A stretch of 64,000 nucleotides of DNA, taken from NCBI GenBank assembly GCA_041661965.1, contig JBAZTH010000001.1, forward strand, positions 549,995 through 613,994, read 5' to 3'. Within the stretch, counting starts at the first letter, position 1. Each line of letters begins with the position of its first letter. The position numbers and the translations under genes are program-made. This document shows, piece by piece, positions 50,012-58,250 of this stretch. Below the pieces are notes generated by a model. The model worked only from the letters and a program-made list of their open reading frames with translations, ran no database searches and was not told the origin of the DNA. This stretch comes from Candidatus Margulisiibacteriota bacterium (GTDB taxonomy: Bacteria > Margulisbacteria > WOR-1 > O2-12-FULL-45-9 > XYB2-FULL-48-7).

Positions 50012-50539
50012 ATGCCGATCAAATCACGGATCCGGACTGTTCCGCACTGGCCGAAAAAAGGGATCATGTTCCGCGATATTACGACGTTGCTGAAAGATCC
50101 GGTTGGCTTAAAGCTTTGCCTCGATGACTTTGTCGCCCGCTACAAGAACAAAGAGATCGATATTGTCGTGGGGATAGATTCCCGCGGTTTTATCCTGGGC
50201 GGGGCGCTGGCGTACCTGCTGGGGAAAGGGTTTGTCCCGGTCCGCAAAAAAGGAAAACTGCCGGCGGCGACCGAACGGGAAGAGTACGCCCTGGAATACG
50301 GGACCGACGTGATCGAGATCCACAAGGACGCGATCGAAAAGGGCCAGCGGGTCCTGATCATTGACGACCTGATCGCGACCGGCGGCACGGCGCTGGCGGC
50401 CGGCAAACTGGTGAAAAAGCTCGGCGGCGAAGTTGTCGAATTTGCGTTTATCGTTGACCTGCCCGATATCGGCGGGCGCCGTAAATTGGCAGAGGCCGGT
50501 TATCAGGCTTACGCCCAGACTGCTTTCGAAGGGGAGTAG
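50012..50539 (+). CDS. apt: Adenine phosphoribosyltransferase
   Basis: 175 residues. IRTVPHWPKKGIMFRDIT, GIDSRGFILGGALAY and the PRPP loop LIIDDLIATGGTALAA are typical. Salvages adenine released by MtnP to AMP. Seven bases after mtnP, with GAGGT upstream. Confidence 0.96.
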   Translation: MPIKSRIRTVPHWPKKGIMFRDITTLLKDPVGLKLCLDDFVARYKNKEIDIVVGIDSRGFILGGALAYLLGKGFVPVRKKGKLPAATEREEYALEYGTDVIEIHKDAIEKGQRVLIIDDLIATGGTALAAGKLVKKLGGEVVEFAFIVDLPDIGGRRKLAEAGYQAYAQTAFEGE

Positions 50540-50543
50540 GCCC

Positions 50544-51584
50544 ATTAAAGTTAACGGCAAACATTACCGGACCGTTTGGCTGGAAGGGTCGACCGTCCAC
50601 CTGATCGAGCAAAATCTCCTCCCTTTTGACTTCAAGATCCATCAAGCGCCCAAGTCGGCTGATACCTGCCAGGCTATCAAGACGATGATCGTCCGCGGGG
50701 CGGGCGCGATCGGGGCGGCGGCCGGCTTTGCCATGGCGCAGGTTTTGTTGGAAGTTCCGGGCGATTGGCCAGCTATCGACCGGGGGAAGCAAGCGATCGA
50801 AGCGACCAGACCGACCGCCCAGAACCTTTTCTTTGCCGTTAACCGGGTCTACCAGGCGGCGAAAAAAGGGGGCGAAGCGGCAGGAGTTGCCGAGGCGCAA
50901 AAGATTGCCGATGAAGACGCCGAAAATTGCCGGTTGATCGGCGAACACGGGAGCCAACTGATCAAGGACGGGATGACGATCGAGACCCACTGCAATGCCG
51001 GTTGGCTCGCTTTTGTCGACCACGGCTCGGCCCTTTCACCGATTTACGCCGCCCAGCACGCGGGGAAGAAAGTTTTTGTCTACGCCGACGAGACCAGGCC
51101 GCGCGGCCAGGGGGCCCGGTTGACCGCCTGGGAACTGCAAGGGGAGAAGGTTCCGCACGCGATCGTCCCCGACAACGCGGGAGCCTACCTGATGTCGCTC
51201 GGCAAGATTGACCTGATGATCGTGGGGGCTGACCGGATCGCCGGGAACGGCGACACCGCCAATAAGATTGGCACTCTGGAAAAAGCGATCTGCGCGAAAG
51301 AATACGGCGTCCCTTTTTATATCGCCGCGCCGACTTCGACCTTTGACCTGAAGTGCCAGAGCGGCCGCGATATTCCGATCGAAGAGCGGAGCCAAGACGA
51401 AGTCCTCTACCAGACTGGGCCGGACGATCAGGGCGTTCAACGTCGAGTTTTAGTTTGTTCTCCCGGCTCAAAAGCGGTCAACCCGGCTTTTGACGTGACG
51501 CCGGCCAAGTTCATCACCGGGATCATCACCGAAAAGGGGATCGTCAAACCGGACGCCTCCGAGATCGGGCGGTTGTTCTCATAA
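50544..51584 (+). CDS. mtnA: S-methyl-5-thioribose-1-phosphate isomerase; ATT start
   Basis: 346 residues, matching the family length, if started at ATT 50544: the frame then begins (M)KVNGKHYRTVWLEGSTV, the standard MtnA N-terminus. GGGGAG (50531-50536) lies seven bases upstream and no ATG, GTG or TTG exists between the apt stop and this point. Signatures: MIVRGAGAIGAAAGFAMA, THCNAGWLA (active-site Cys) and GADRIAGNGDTANKIGT. Converts methylthioribose-1-P to methylthioribulose-1-P. Confidence 0.94.
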   Translation: MKVNGKHYRTVWLEGSTVHLIEQNLLPFDFKIHQAPKSADTCQAIKTMIVRGAGAIGAAAGFAMAQVLLEVPGDWPAIDRGKQAIEATRPTAQNLFFAVNRVYQAAKKGGEAAGVAEAQKIADEDAENCRLIGEHGSQLIKDGMTIETHCNAGWLAFVDHGSALSPIYAAQHAGKKVFVYADETRPRGQGARLTAWELQGEKVPHAIVPDNAGAYLMSLGKIDLMIVGADRIAGNGDTANKIGTLEKAICAKEYGVPFYIAAPTSTFDLKCQSGRDIPIEERSQDEVLYQTGPDDQGVQRRVLVCSPGSKAVNPAFDVTPAKFITGIITEKGIVKPDASEIGRLFS

Positions 51585-52168
51585 TGGCTGAAGGTAAGGT
51601 CGCCCCCAAATTTACCACTGAATTTCTTGACCGCCAGGTTCCTGGCGATCAGCAGATCGATGAGCTTAAAAAGTGGTGCGATCAGTTCACGCAAAGCGGC
51701 TTGATGCCATTCTACGGGAGCGGCGCGTACGGCAATTTAAGTTTTCGCCTTAAGCCGGGAAGCCAGGAATTCATTATTACCTCTTCAGGCATGAAAGAAA
51801 CTTCCGCCGCCGCGAGCTTCGTGAAGGTTACTCGGGTCGATCTGGAGAAAAAGATTGTCTATGCCGCCGGTCAGCGGGAGCCTTCTTCGGAAAGTATGTT
51901 CCATTCGCTGATCTATCGGGCGCGGCCGGAGATCAACGCGGTCTTTCACGGCCATTGCCAGCAATTGCTCGACAATTGTGCCCGGTTGGGGTTGGTTTGC
52001 ACTGAAAAGGAAGAACCGTACGGCACCCTGGAACTGGCCGATCAGATCATGAAGACGTTGGGGAAGAATGATTTTCTGATCATTAAGAACCACGGTTTTA
52101 TCGCGCTGGGTAAAAATATGGCCGAAGCGGGAGAGCTGGCGTTAAAAACGATGGCCCGTTGCGCTTAA
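51584..52168 (+). CDS. Class II aldolase/adducin family protein (methylthioribulose-P aldolase or dehydratase)
   Basis: 194 residues, ATG overlapping the mtnA stop by one base. GSGAYGNLSFRLK, FIITSSGMKE, AVFHGHCQQLLD (metal histidines) and IIKNHGFIALGKNM are class II aldolase features. In this setting it would act on methylthioribulose-1-P: either an aldolase of the DHAP shunt (giving DHAP and methylthioacetaldehyde) or MtnB dehydratase. No mtnC/mtnD genes follow, favouring the shunt. Confidence 0.85.
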   Translation: MAEGKVAPKFTTEFLDRQVPGDQQIDELKKWCDQFTQSGLMPFYGSGAYGNLSFRLKPGSQEFIITSSGMKETSAAASFVKVTRVDLEKKIVYAAGQREPSSESMFHSLIYRARPEINAVFHGHCQQLLDNCARLGLVCTEKEEPYGTLELADQIMKTLGKNDFLIIKNHGFIALGKNMAEAGELALKTMARCA

Positions 52169-52329
52169 CGATAGGTCGGTTTCCAGCCGTGATGGGCCGC
52201 CATTCTTGCCCGGGCCGAAGCTTCGGCTTTGGTCTTGGTATTAGAACTGCCGACTAGCTCCCCGGTCTCTTTGTTGATGATCTTCCACGGTTTCGGCCCT
52301 TTTCCTTTTTTGACGATCTTGTAAGGCAT
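52165..52329 (-). CDS. Small conserved basic protein (54 aa)
   Basis: ATG at 52329 with GGAGGTGAC just upstream; stop at 52165. Sequence KKGKGPKPWKIINKETGEL then SSNTKTKAEASARARMAAHH: two beta strands and a helix, a pattern common to tiny uncharacterised proteins. It overlaps the stop of the aldolase gene on the other strand and lies partly within the end of the GIY-YIG gene. Confidence 0.75.
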   Translation of the reverse strand: MPYKIVKKGKGPKPWKIINKETGELVGSSNTKTKAEASARARMAAHHGWKPTYR

Positions 52330-52589
52330 TTGTCACCTCCATGCTCGGTGATTAAAACCAATTTGTTCGCTCGGGTCAACTTCTTGATCGCCGCTTCCCG
52401 TTTTAAAGCGCGGCTTTTACTGCCGCATCTTTTGCCGTAAAGGAGTTTGACCGCCGGATTGGCGGTGGTGTAGCGGGCGCCGCGTCCGGTCTGGTGTTGT
52501 TTAAAGCGCCGGTTAAGATCGTTTGTGATACCGGTGTAGAGAGCGTGGTTGACGCATTCAATGATATAGACGTAATAAGGGGCGGTCAT
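52254..52589 (-). CDS. GIY-YIG nuclease family protein (YhbQ/UPF0213-like)
   Basis: 111 residues. YYVYIIECVNHALYTGITND (GIY-YIG core), LNRRFKQHQTGRGARYT and LKREAAIKKLTRANKLVLI match YhbQ-like endonucleases, whose domain ends near residue 80. The last 25-30 residues (basic, low complexity) overlap the start of the 54-aa gene, so the tail may be a by-product of sequence shared with that gene. Overlaps the DUF475 gene by four bases. Confidence 0.88.
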   Translation of the reverse strand: MTAPYYVYIIECVNHALYTGITNDLNRRFKQHQTGRGARYTTANPAVKLLYGKRCGSKSRALKREAAIKKLTRANKLVLITEHGGDKCLTRSSKKEKGRNRGRSSTKRPGS

Positions 52590-53494
52590 TTATGTTTTAG
52601 GGAGAGGGCGAAGAAGTAGCCGATGATGATAAAAGTCGCGACGGGAGAGACATACTCCGGAATTTCGTGGCCGAAGGCCCGCAGGAGCATGATCAACCCC
52701 AGGACCAGGATCGAATACATCGCGCCGTTCTTCAGGTAAACGTACTCTTTGATCTTGCCGATCCCTTTGATCGTCAGTTGGCGGACGACCAGCGCCCCGA
52801 TCCCATTGCCAAGCAAGATCAGGGGGATGGAGAGGGTGAAGGCGAACGCTCCCAGGACGCCGTCGATCGAAAAGGTCGCGTCGATGATCTCCAGGTAAAG
52901 GACCTTGCTGATGTCGGTGAACTTGGCGGTGAGAAGTTTTTTCTCGTTCTCTTCGGCGTTCTGTTTGAAGCCGTGGGTAATGAAAAAAGCGGTCGAACCG
53001 ACCACCGCTCCCAGCGCCATTAAATTGTTGATGCTCAAGGAGAACCAAACGACCGCGGTCAAAACGATTGAAACGATCGCGTAGAACCAGACCCCCTGGC
53101 TAAGAAAAAACTTTTCCGTCCGGGGGAGGCCGAAGTGCTTATCTTCCAGGAAAAGCCAGTGGAGGAACAAAAAGATCAGGAAGATCCCGCCGCCGGCCAA
53201 AAGGATCGGGGCCGATTGTTCGATCGACTCTTTGATCGCCGGATCGCTGGAGAAAGTCGCGGTCATGGCCCCAATTGGTCCCAAGCCCGGATTGACCGCC
53301 CAGACGATCAGCCAGGGGAGGAAGCCGCGGACGATGAAGACGGCGAATAAGATTCCCCAGAAGAGGAACCAGCGCCGCGCCCGCTGGCTCATGGTGGTGA
53401 GGACTTCAGCGTTGATGATGGCGTTATCGATGCTCGAGATAATCTCGAACAAGATCAGGCCGGTGACGATAATGATGGCGGAAAACAAAGTCAT
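52586..53494 (-). CDS. TerC/DUF475 family integral membrane protein
   Basis: 302 residues from the ATG at 53494, preferred over TTG 53500, which overlaps the -10 box. Seven or more TM helices; SSIDNAIINAEVL and EIIDATFSIDGVLGAFAFT hold the paired acidic motifs of the TerC/DUF475 group, linked to metal (manganese, calcium) handling or tellurium resistance. Likely leaderless. Confidence 0.88.
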   Translation of the reverse strand: MTLFSAIIIVTGLILFEIISSIDNAIINAEVLTTMSQRARRWFLFWGILFAVFIVRGFLPWLIVWAVNPGLGPIGAMTATFSSDPAIKESIEQSAPILLAGGGIFLIFLFLHWLFLEDKHFGLPRTEKFFLSQGVWFYAIVSIVLTAVVWFSLSINNLMALGAVVGSTAFFITHGFKQNAEENEKKLLTAKFTDISKVLYLEIIDATFSIDGVLGAFAFTLSIPLILLGNGIGALVVRQLTIKGIGKIKEYVYLKNGAMYSILVLGLIMLLRAFGHEIPEYVSPVATFIIIGYFFALSLKHK

Positions 53495-53499
53495 AGCCA

Positions 53500-53528
53500 A
53501 TTATACAATAGAGCGGCGGGTTTCAGAA
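53500..53528 (-). promoter_or_regulatory. Promoter for a leaderless DUF475 mRNA
   Basis: TTCTGA (53528-53523), 17-base spacer, TATAAT (53505-53500). Five bases separate the box from the ATG at 53494. The -35 overlaps the corA stop codon. Confidence 0.6.
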
Positions 53529-54548
53529 CCACTTCTTCTTTTTGAAGAAGATCAACATGGTGATAACAATGGTAATCGTCACTCCCCAGACCATCAGGTA
53601 GCCGTAACGCCAGTTCAGTTCCGGCATGTGGCGGAAGTTCATGCCGTAGATTCCGGCGATGAAGGTCAGCGGCATAAAAATGGTCGAGATCATCGTTAAG
53701 ATCTTCATGACCTCGTTGAGCTTGTTGCTTAAGCTGGAGAGATAGATATCCAGCAGGGAGGACATCGTATCGCGCTGGGTCTCGACCGTGTCCATGATCT
53801 GGATCGAGTGGTCGTATAAGTTCCGCAGATTTTTTTGGGTCTCTTTCGAGATCAGTTTCGATTCCCCTCTCTGCAGCGAGTTCATGATCTCCCGGACCGG
53901 CCAGATCGATTTGCGCAGGAAGATCATCTCTTTCCGTTTTCTCTGCATTTGGATGAGGGTCGCTTTGTTCGGATTGGTGATCGTTTCCCGCTCGATCTCT
54001 TCGATCTGGTCCCCCATAACTTCCAGGATGGAGAAATAATAATCGACCACCGCGTCGATCAGCCGGTAGGCGAGGTAATCGGCTTTGGACTGCCGGATCT
54101 TGGTCCCCGCGGTCCGGAGCCTTTTGCGGACCGGGTCGAAAACGTCTTCGGCCAGCGCTCTTTCCTGGAAGGTGAGGACATAGCCGCGGCCGATGACAAA
54201 GCTGACCTGTTCGGCGACGATCTTGAGGGTGTCCTTGTTGTACAGGAACATTTTCATGACGACGAAAAGATAATCGCCGTAATCTTCGATCTTCGGCCGC
54301 TGGGTCGGGTCAATGATCTGTTTGTAGACGACCGGATCAAGGCCGTAGCAATCGCAAATATCCTTGATCGCTTCGTGGTTTTGGATGCTGTCGATATTTA
54401 TCCAGGAGATGGTCGGTTTGTTCTTATAAGTGACGCAGGTGTTGAGCGGGATCTCTTTCTCGACGCATTGCTTCTCGTTGTAGTCGAACGCGGTGACGCG
54501 GACCTTTTTGGGCTTGTCGGAGGAGTTTATTTCAACTCTCTTTCTCAT
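53523..54548 (-). CDS. corA: Magnesium/cobalt transporter CorA
   Basis: 341 residues from the ATG at 54548. Large cytoplasmic N-terminal domain, long stalk helix, two C-terminal TM helices with the selectivity motif YGMNFRHMPE between them and a basic tail (KKKKWF). Homopentameric Mg2+ channel. The first in-frame codon further upstream lies beyond the -10 box, so 54548 is the better start. Confidence 0.94.
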   Translation of the reverse strand: MRKRVEINSSDKPKKVRVTAFDYNEKQCVEKEIPLNTCVTYKNKPTISWINIDSIQNHEAIKDICDCYGLDPVVYKQIIDPTQRPKIEDYGDYLFVVMKMFLYNKDTLKIVAEQVSFVIGRGYVLTFQERALAEDVFDPVRKRLRTAGTKIRQSKADYLAYRLIDAVVDYYFSILEVMGDQIEEIERETITNPNKATLIQMQRKRKEMIFLRKSIWPVREIMNSLQRGESKLISKETQKNLRNLYDHSIQIMDTVETQRDTMSSLLDIYLSSLSNKLNEVMKILTMISTIFMPLTFIAGIYGMNFRHMPELNWRYGYLMVWGVTITIVITMLIFFKKKKWF

Positions 54549-54554
54549 GGGGGA

Positions 54555-54584
54555 ATAATAACAGATCTGAAGCCGGATTGACAA
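54555..54584 (-). promoter_or_regulatory. corA promoter sharing its -35 with uppP
   Basis: TTGTCA (54584-54579), 18-base spacer, TATTAT (54560-54555); six bases to the ATG. The -35 overlaps the uppP -35 on the other strand by five bases. Confidence 0.6.
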
Positions 54585-54606
54585 CCCGACCCGGTTAAGT
54601 TAAATT
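54578..54606 (+). promoter_or_regulatory. uppP promoter for a leaderless mRNA
   Basis: TTGACA (54578-54583), 17-base spacer, TAAATT (54601-54606); the ATG at 54613 is at the usual +1. Confidence 0.75.
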
Positions 54607-54612
54607 AGTCGC

Positions 54613-55389
54613 ATGGATATTTGGCAGAGCCTGATCTTCGGCCTGGTCGAGGGGATCACCGAATTTTTGCCGATCTCGTCGACCGCTCATCTGGTGCTGA
54701 CGGCCAAAGCGCTGGCGATCCCCCAGACCGATTTCGTGAAAAGCTTCGAGATCGTCATCCAGTTTGGGGCGATCCTCTCGGTCATCGTTCTCTACTGGCG
54801 GCGTTTTCTGCTTGACCTGGAAAGCCTGAAGCGGGTCCTGGCCGCGTTCGTCCCGACCGCCCTCCTCGGTTTCTTCCTTTATAAAGTGATCAAGAATTAT
54901 CTGATCAGCAGTGAAACGATCATTGTGTGGGCCCTTTTTCTCGGTGGGGTGGTCCTGATCCTGTTTGAGCTCTTTCACCGGGAGCAAGAGGGGGCGCTCG
55001 AAGATATCGGCAAGCTCCCGTATTCCAAATGCGTCGCGATCGGGCTTTTTCAATCGCTGGCGATGTTTCCCGGCGTCTCCCGTTCCGCCGCGACGATCAT
55101 CGGCGGCCTGCTGCTGGGCCTGAAGCGGAGCACGATCGTCGAATTTTCCTTTCTGCTGGCGGTGCCGACCATGCTGGCCGCTTCGGCTTACGATCTGCTT
55201 AAGAGCGGCGGCTCGTTTTCGTCCGGGGAATTCGGCGTCCTGGCGGTCGGGTTCGTTGTCTCTTTCGTCGTGGCGATCTTAAGCATCCGCTTTTTTCTGG
55301 CCTACATCAAGAATCATACGTTTATCTCGTTCGGGATCTACCGGATAATTATCGCCCTCTTCTTTGCCTCGCTGTATATTTTTAGGTGA
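54613..55389 (+). CDS. uppP: Undecaprenyl-diphosphatase
   Basis: 258 residues, about eight TM helices. GLVEGITEFLPISSTAHL and FPGVSRSAATIIGGLLLG are the two active-site loops of UppP/BacA. Recycles undecaprenyl pyrophosphate for peptidoglycan and envelope glycan synthesis. Convergent with the unknown gene at 55400. Confidence 0.96.
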   Translation: MDIWQSLIFGLVEGITEFLPISSTAHLVLTAKALAIPQTDFVKSFEIVIQFGAILSVIVLYWRRFLLDLESLKRVLAAFVPTALLGFFLYKVIKNYLISSETIIVWALFLGGVVLILFELFHREQEGALEDIGKLPYSKCVAIGLFQSLAMFPGVSRSAATIIGGLLLGLKRSTIVEFSFLLAVPTMLAASAYDLLKSGGSFSSGEFGVLAVGFVVSFVVAILSIRFFLAYIKNHTFISFGIYRIIIALFFASLYIFR

Positions 55390-55399
55390 TCGTCGGCGT

Positions 55400-56938
55400 T
55401 TAGAAGTATTTTGCCAGGAGGGGGCGATAGGGGTAGACCGCCGGATGCGAAGCCAGCCTCGATTTTTTCTCGTAAGATAAGCGGAGATAAGAGCTAAGCG
55501 CGTCGATCTCTACCAGTTCGAATAATTTTATGACCGGTCCTTTTGGGGTTGGCTTGACCGTTAACCAGAAGACCGCCAGGCGCGGCCCGTTTTGCTGACT
55601 GGCCGCTTCGTTTTCCCAGAGTTCAATCAAATGAAGGTCCGGCCGCCCGGCTTTTTGGGTGACGACAAAAACGGGGGAGCTGGCCCCTTTTTTTAGTTCG
55701 CGGACGATCGCTATCCCCCGGGGACTCCGTTCAAACCTTGCCCGTCCGTTGGGAAAGAGATGTAACGGGACGATCTCTTCGTGGTAACCTTCGCTTTTTT
55801 TTGAAAAAATAAAATTACCGAACTTTTCCGTCAGTTCGATCTTTTCGCTGATCTGATTTTTTCTCGTTCGCCAGACGATTTCCCACCGGCTTGTTCCGTT
55901 AAGGCCAAGCCGCCTGGCGACAACGTGGCCATCGGGGAGGATCGATTCTCCGCCGGCGGCCCGCGCTTCCGCGCTTTCCCAGAAGAAAACTTTCTTTTCC
56001 TGTCCGCTCACTGTCAGGCGGCCGTAAACTTTTTTCCCGGCGTGTTGGCCGTAGCCGGAAAAGGGGATATAACCGCCGTGGAGCGCTTCCCCGGTATGGA
56101 GTTTGAGCGAACCGGCCGGGCTAACGACTTTTGGTTCCAGGTCGAGGATCGCGTTCTCGGCCTGATCGGTTGCCAGAAAGTCGCGGATTTGCCGGGCCAG
56201 CAGGCGGGCTCGTTGGGTTCCATTGTCGGCCATGGAATATCCGACCCTTGTTTTGGCTTTGGGGTCGGCGGGGAAAATGAACTGCCGGAGCAAGCCCTGC
56301 CCTTCGCCATAAACGCTTAAGCGGATCTCGCCGCCGCGCAATTTGACCGTGACGACCATTACTTCATTGTGACCATTAAAACCAAACAGATAACGACGGC
56401 GGCCGTTGATGTTGACCCGAAGGCAGGTTTCTCCTTTTCTTTGCACGGTTTTTTGCCAGAAGGTTGTTGGCTCATTGATCTCCGGCCGGTTGATCAGTTC
56501 GGCGGTTTGTCTGGCTTCCGCTTTCCGCTGTCCGGCCGTTGTTTGTCCTTTGACGATCTCGGCCTTGGGCAGGATCCGCCAATTGCCGTCGACTTTTCTG
56601 GCCAGGATATGTTCGGTGAATGATTTTGTCCCATCTCCCCAGTCCGTTTCATTTTTCCAGGTGTAAAGGACTTTGACCGGACCCGACCGGTCTTCTTGTT
56701 GGACGGCGGTATAAATACTATTCAATTGTTCATTGACCAGGGTTCGGGGGAGGCAGATCGGTTTGACTTTTTCGCCGCCGGCGGTCAGGTGTAACGGGAG
56801 AACATAACCGATCCGGAGGGGAAAGTCCCCTTTAAAAACCAACCGGCCGGTATCTTTCAACAAAAAATCCTGCAAATTACCACTGCGCGGGCGGCGCAAG
56901 ACGAGATTACGCTTAATAGAAAATAGTTGAATTTCCAT
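55400..56938 (-). CDS. Unknown 512-residue protein
   Basis: No signal peptide, no TM helix, basic (many Arg/Lys). Beta-rich segments such as GRLVFKGDFPLRIGYVLPLH, GETCLRVNINGRRRYLF, GGYIPFSGYGQHAGKKVYG and FWLTVKPTPKGPVIKLFELV give no family I recognise. No Shine-Dalgarno before the ATG at 56938. Stands alone between uppP (convergent) and the kelch lipoprotein (divergent). Confidence 0.65.
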   Translation of the reverse strand: MEIQLFSIKRNLVLRRPRSGNLQDFLLKDTGRLVFKGDFPLRIGYVLPLHLTAGGEKVKPICLPRTLVNEQLNSIYTAVQQEDRSGPVKVLYTWKNETDWGDGTKSFTEHILARKVDGNWRILPKAEIVKGQTTAGQRKAEARQTAELINRPEINEPTTFWQKTVQRKGETCLRVNINGRRRYLFGFNGHNEVMVVTVKLRGGEIRLSVYGEGQGLLRQFIFPADPKAKTRVGYSMADNGTQRARLLARQIRDFLATDQAENAILDLEPKVVSPAGSLKLHTGEALHGGYIPFSGYGQHAGKKVYGRLTVSGQEKKVFFWESAEARAAGGESILPDGHVVARRLGLNGTSRWEIVWRTRKNQISEKIELTEKFGNFIFSKKSEGYHEEIVPLHLFPNGRARFERSPRGIAIVRELKKGASSPVFVVTQKAGRPDLHLIELWENEAASQQNGPRLAVFWLTVKPTPKGPVIKLFELVEIDALSSYLRLSYEKKSRLASHPAVYPYRPLLAKYF

Positions 56939-57080
56939 GGCTATTTATCATCAAAATAATGCTATGATTTCAGCATGGTTTATGTTATGTATGCTCCGAG
57001 CCGATAGCCGAAATGCCGGAGGAGTTGGCCCAAAGACTGTTGAAAGCGCGGCAAGATGAATTAGAAAAGGGGAGAGGCAA

Positions 57081-58061
57081 ATGAAATATTTACGTTACCT
57101 GGCGTTCTTTGCTCTGGCAATTGTTATTTACCTTAGCGGTTGCGGCCGGGTCGTTACTGACCTTGTCGAGATTTTAGGCGTGAATTGGACCCAGGCCACG
57201 GGGAGCGCCGCTTTTTCAGTCAGAATGAACCAGGCCGGCGCGGTTTATCAGGATAAGCTTTGGGTGATCGGCGGTTATCGCGGCAGTCTTAGTCCGATCG
57301 CTCGTAACAACGATGTTTGGTCGTCGAATGACGGGACAACCTGGACCTTGGCCGTTGCCTCGGCGGAGTTTGGGGTCAGAGACGGTCATAACGCGCTTGT
57401 CTTCCAAAATAAGCTCTGGGTTCTTGGCGGGTATCAAGGGGGCGGCGGGGAGTTAAACGATGTTTGGTCGTCCACGGATGGGGTAACTTGGACGCAGGCG
57501 ACCGCTTCCGCCGAGTTCAGCGGCCGGGATGGCGCGATTGGTTTGGTTTACGACAATAAAATGTGGCTGATCAGCGGTTACGGCTCACCCGATCAATACA
57601 ATAATGATGTCTGGTCTTCCACCGACGGAGCGCACTGGACGCAGGCAACCGCCGCCGCCAATTTTGCCAAGCGCAATTACGCCGCCGGGGCGGTCTTTAA
57701 CAACAAAATGTGGGTGATCGGCGGGTCGTCTTCAACCGGCAAACTGAATGATGTTTGGTCCTCGACGGATGGGGTAACTTGGACGCAGGCGACCGCTTCC
57801 GCCGAGTTCAGCGCCCGGAACCAATATTCTTGCCTGGCGTCTGATAACAAGCTCTGGGTGATCGGCGGGCTGTCGGACCAAGGTTATCAGAATGATGTTT
57901 GGTGGTCGCTCGATGGAACGACTTGGACGCAAGCGGTCGGATCGGCGGAATTTTCCGGTCGGGACCTTTTTAGCGGTGCGGTTTACCAAAACAAATTGTG
58001 GGTGATCGGCGGACAGAGCCAGACTTCTTCATTTAACAATGATGTCTGGTCGGCCCCGTAA
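57081..58061 (+). CDS. Kelch-repeat lipoprotein
   Basis: 326 residues. Lipobox LSGC near residues 18-21, then six kelch-type blades, each with (K/M)LWVIGG and NDVW(S/W)S.DG..WTQA. It should form a surface- or periplasm-facing beta-propeller; binding partner unknown. Two blades (57459-57522 and 57750-57813) are almost identical at the DNA level, showing recent duplication or gene conversion. GGGGAG precedes the ATG. Confidence 0.9.
   Translation: MKYLRYLAFFALAIVIYLSGCGRVVTDLVEILGVNWTQATGSAAFSVRMNQAGAVYQDKLWVIGGYRGSLSPIARNNDVWSSNDGTTWTLAVASAEFGVRDGHNALVFQNKLWVLGGYQGGGGELNDVWSSTDGVTWTQATASAEFSGRDGAIGLVYDNKMWLISGYGSPDQYNNDVWSSTDGAHWTQATAAANFAKRNYAAGAVFNNKMWVIGGSSSTGKLNDVWSSTDGVTWTQATASAEFSARNQYSCLASDNKLWVIGGLSDQGYQNDVWWSLDGTTWTQAVGSAEFSGRDLFSGAVYQNKLWVIGGQSQTSSFNNDVWSAP
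57459..57813 (+). repeat. Near-identical 64-bp blade repeats in the kelch gene
   Basis: 57459-57522 and 57750-57813 differ at only two of 64 bases by eye, whereas other blades differ widely. Confidence 0.8.
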
Positions 58062-58250
58062 ACCATCGGCGACGAACTCTGGTCGTTCCTGGCGGAAGTC
58101 CCCCTTCTTCAAAGAAGCAGTAACCGGCTGATTTCTTCAGTTTCCATTCTCCGATCGGGGAGGTCGTGTCCCCAACGGTCAGACCGGCCGGATCCGATGC
58201 CAAAAAAATCGAGTGAAATTATGTTTTGCAATAAAGGATAATCAATTGTT

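Noticed and set aside
57013..57085. 23-codon ORF (MPEELAQRLLKARQ...) ending as ATGA on the kelch gene start
   Set aside because: No ribosome site or clear promoter at its start; coupling is possible but cannot be supported from sequence alone.
58062..58250. Possible small gene or remnant between the kelch gene and the 641-aa gene
   Set aside because: Both strands give only short frames without ribosome sites; I see no recognisable motif.
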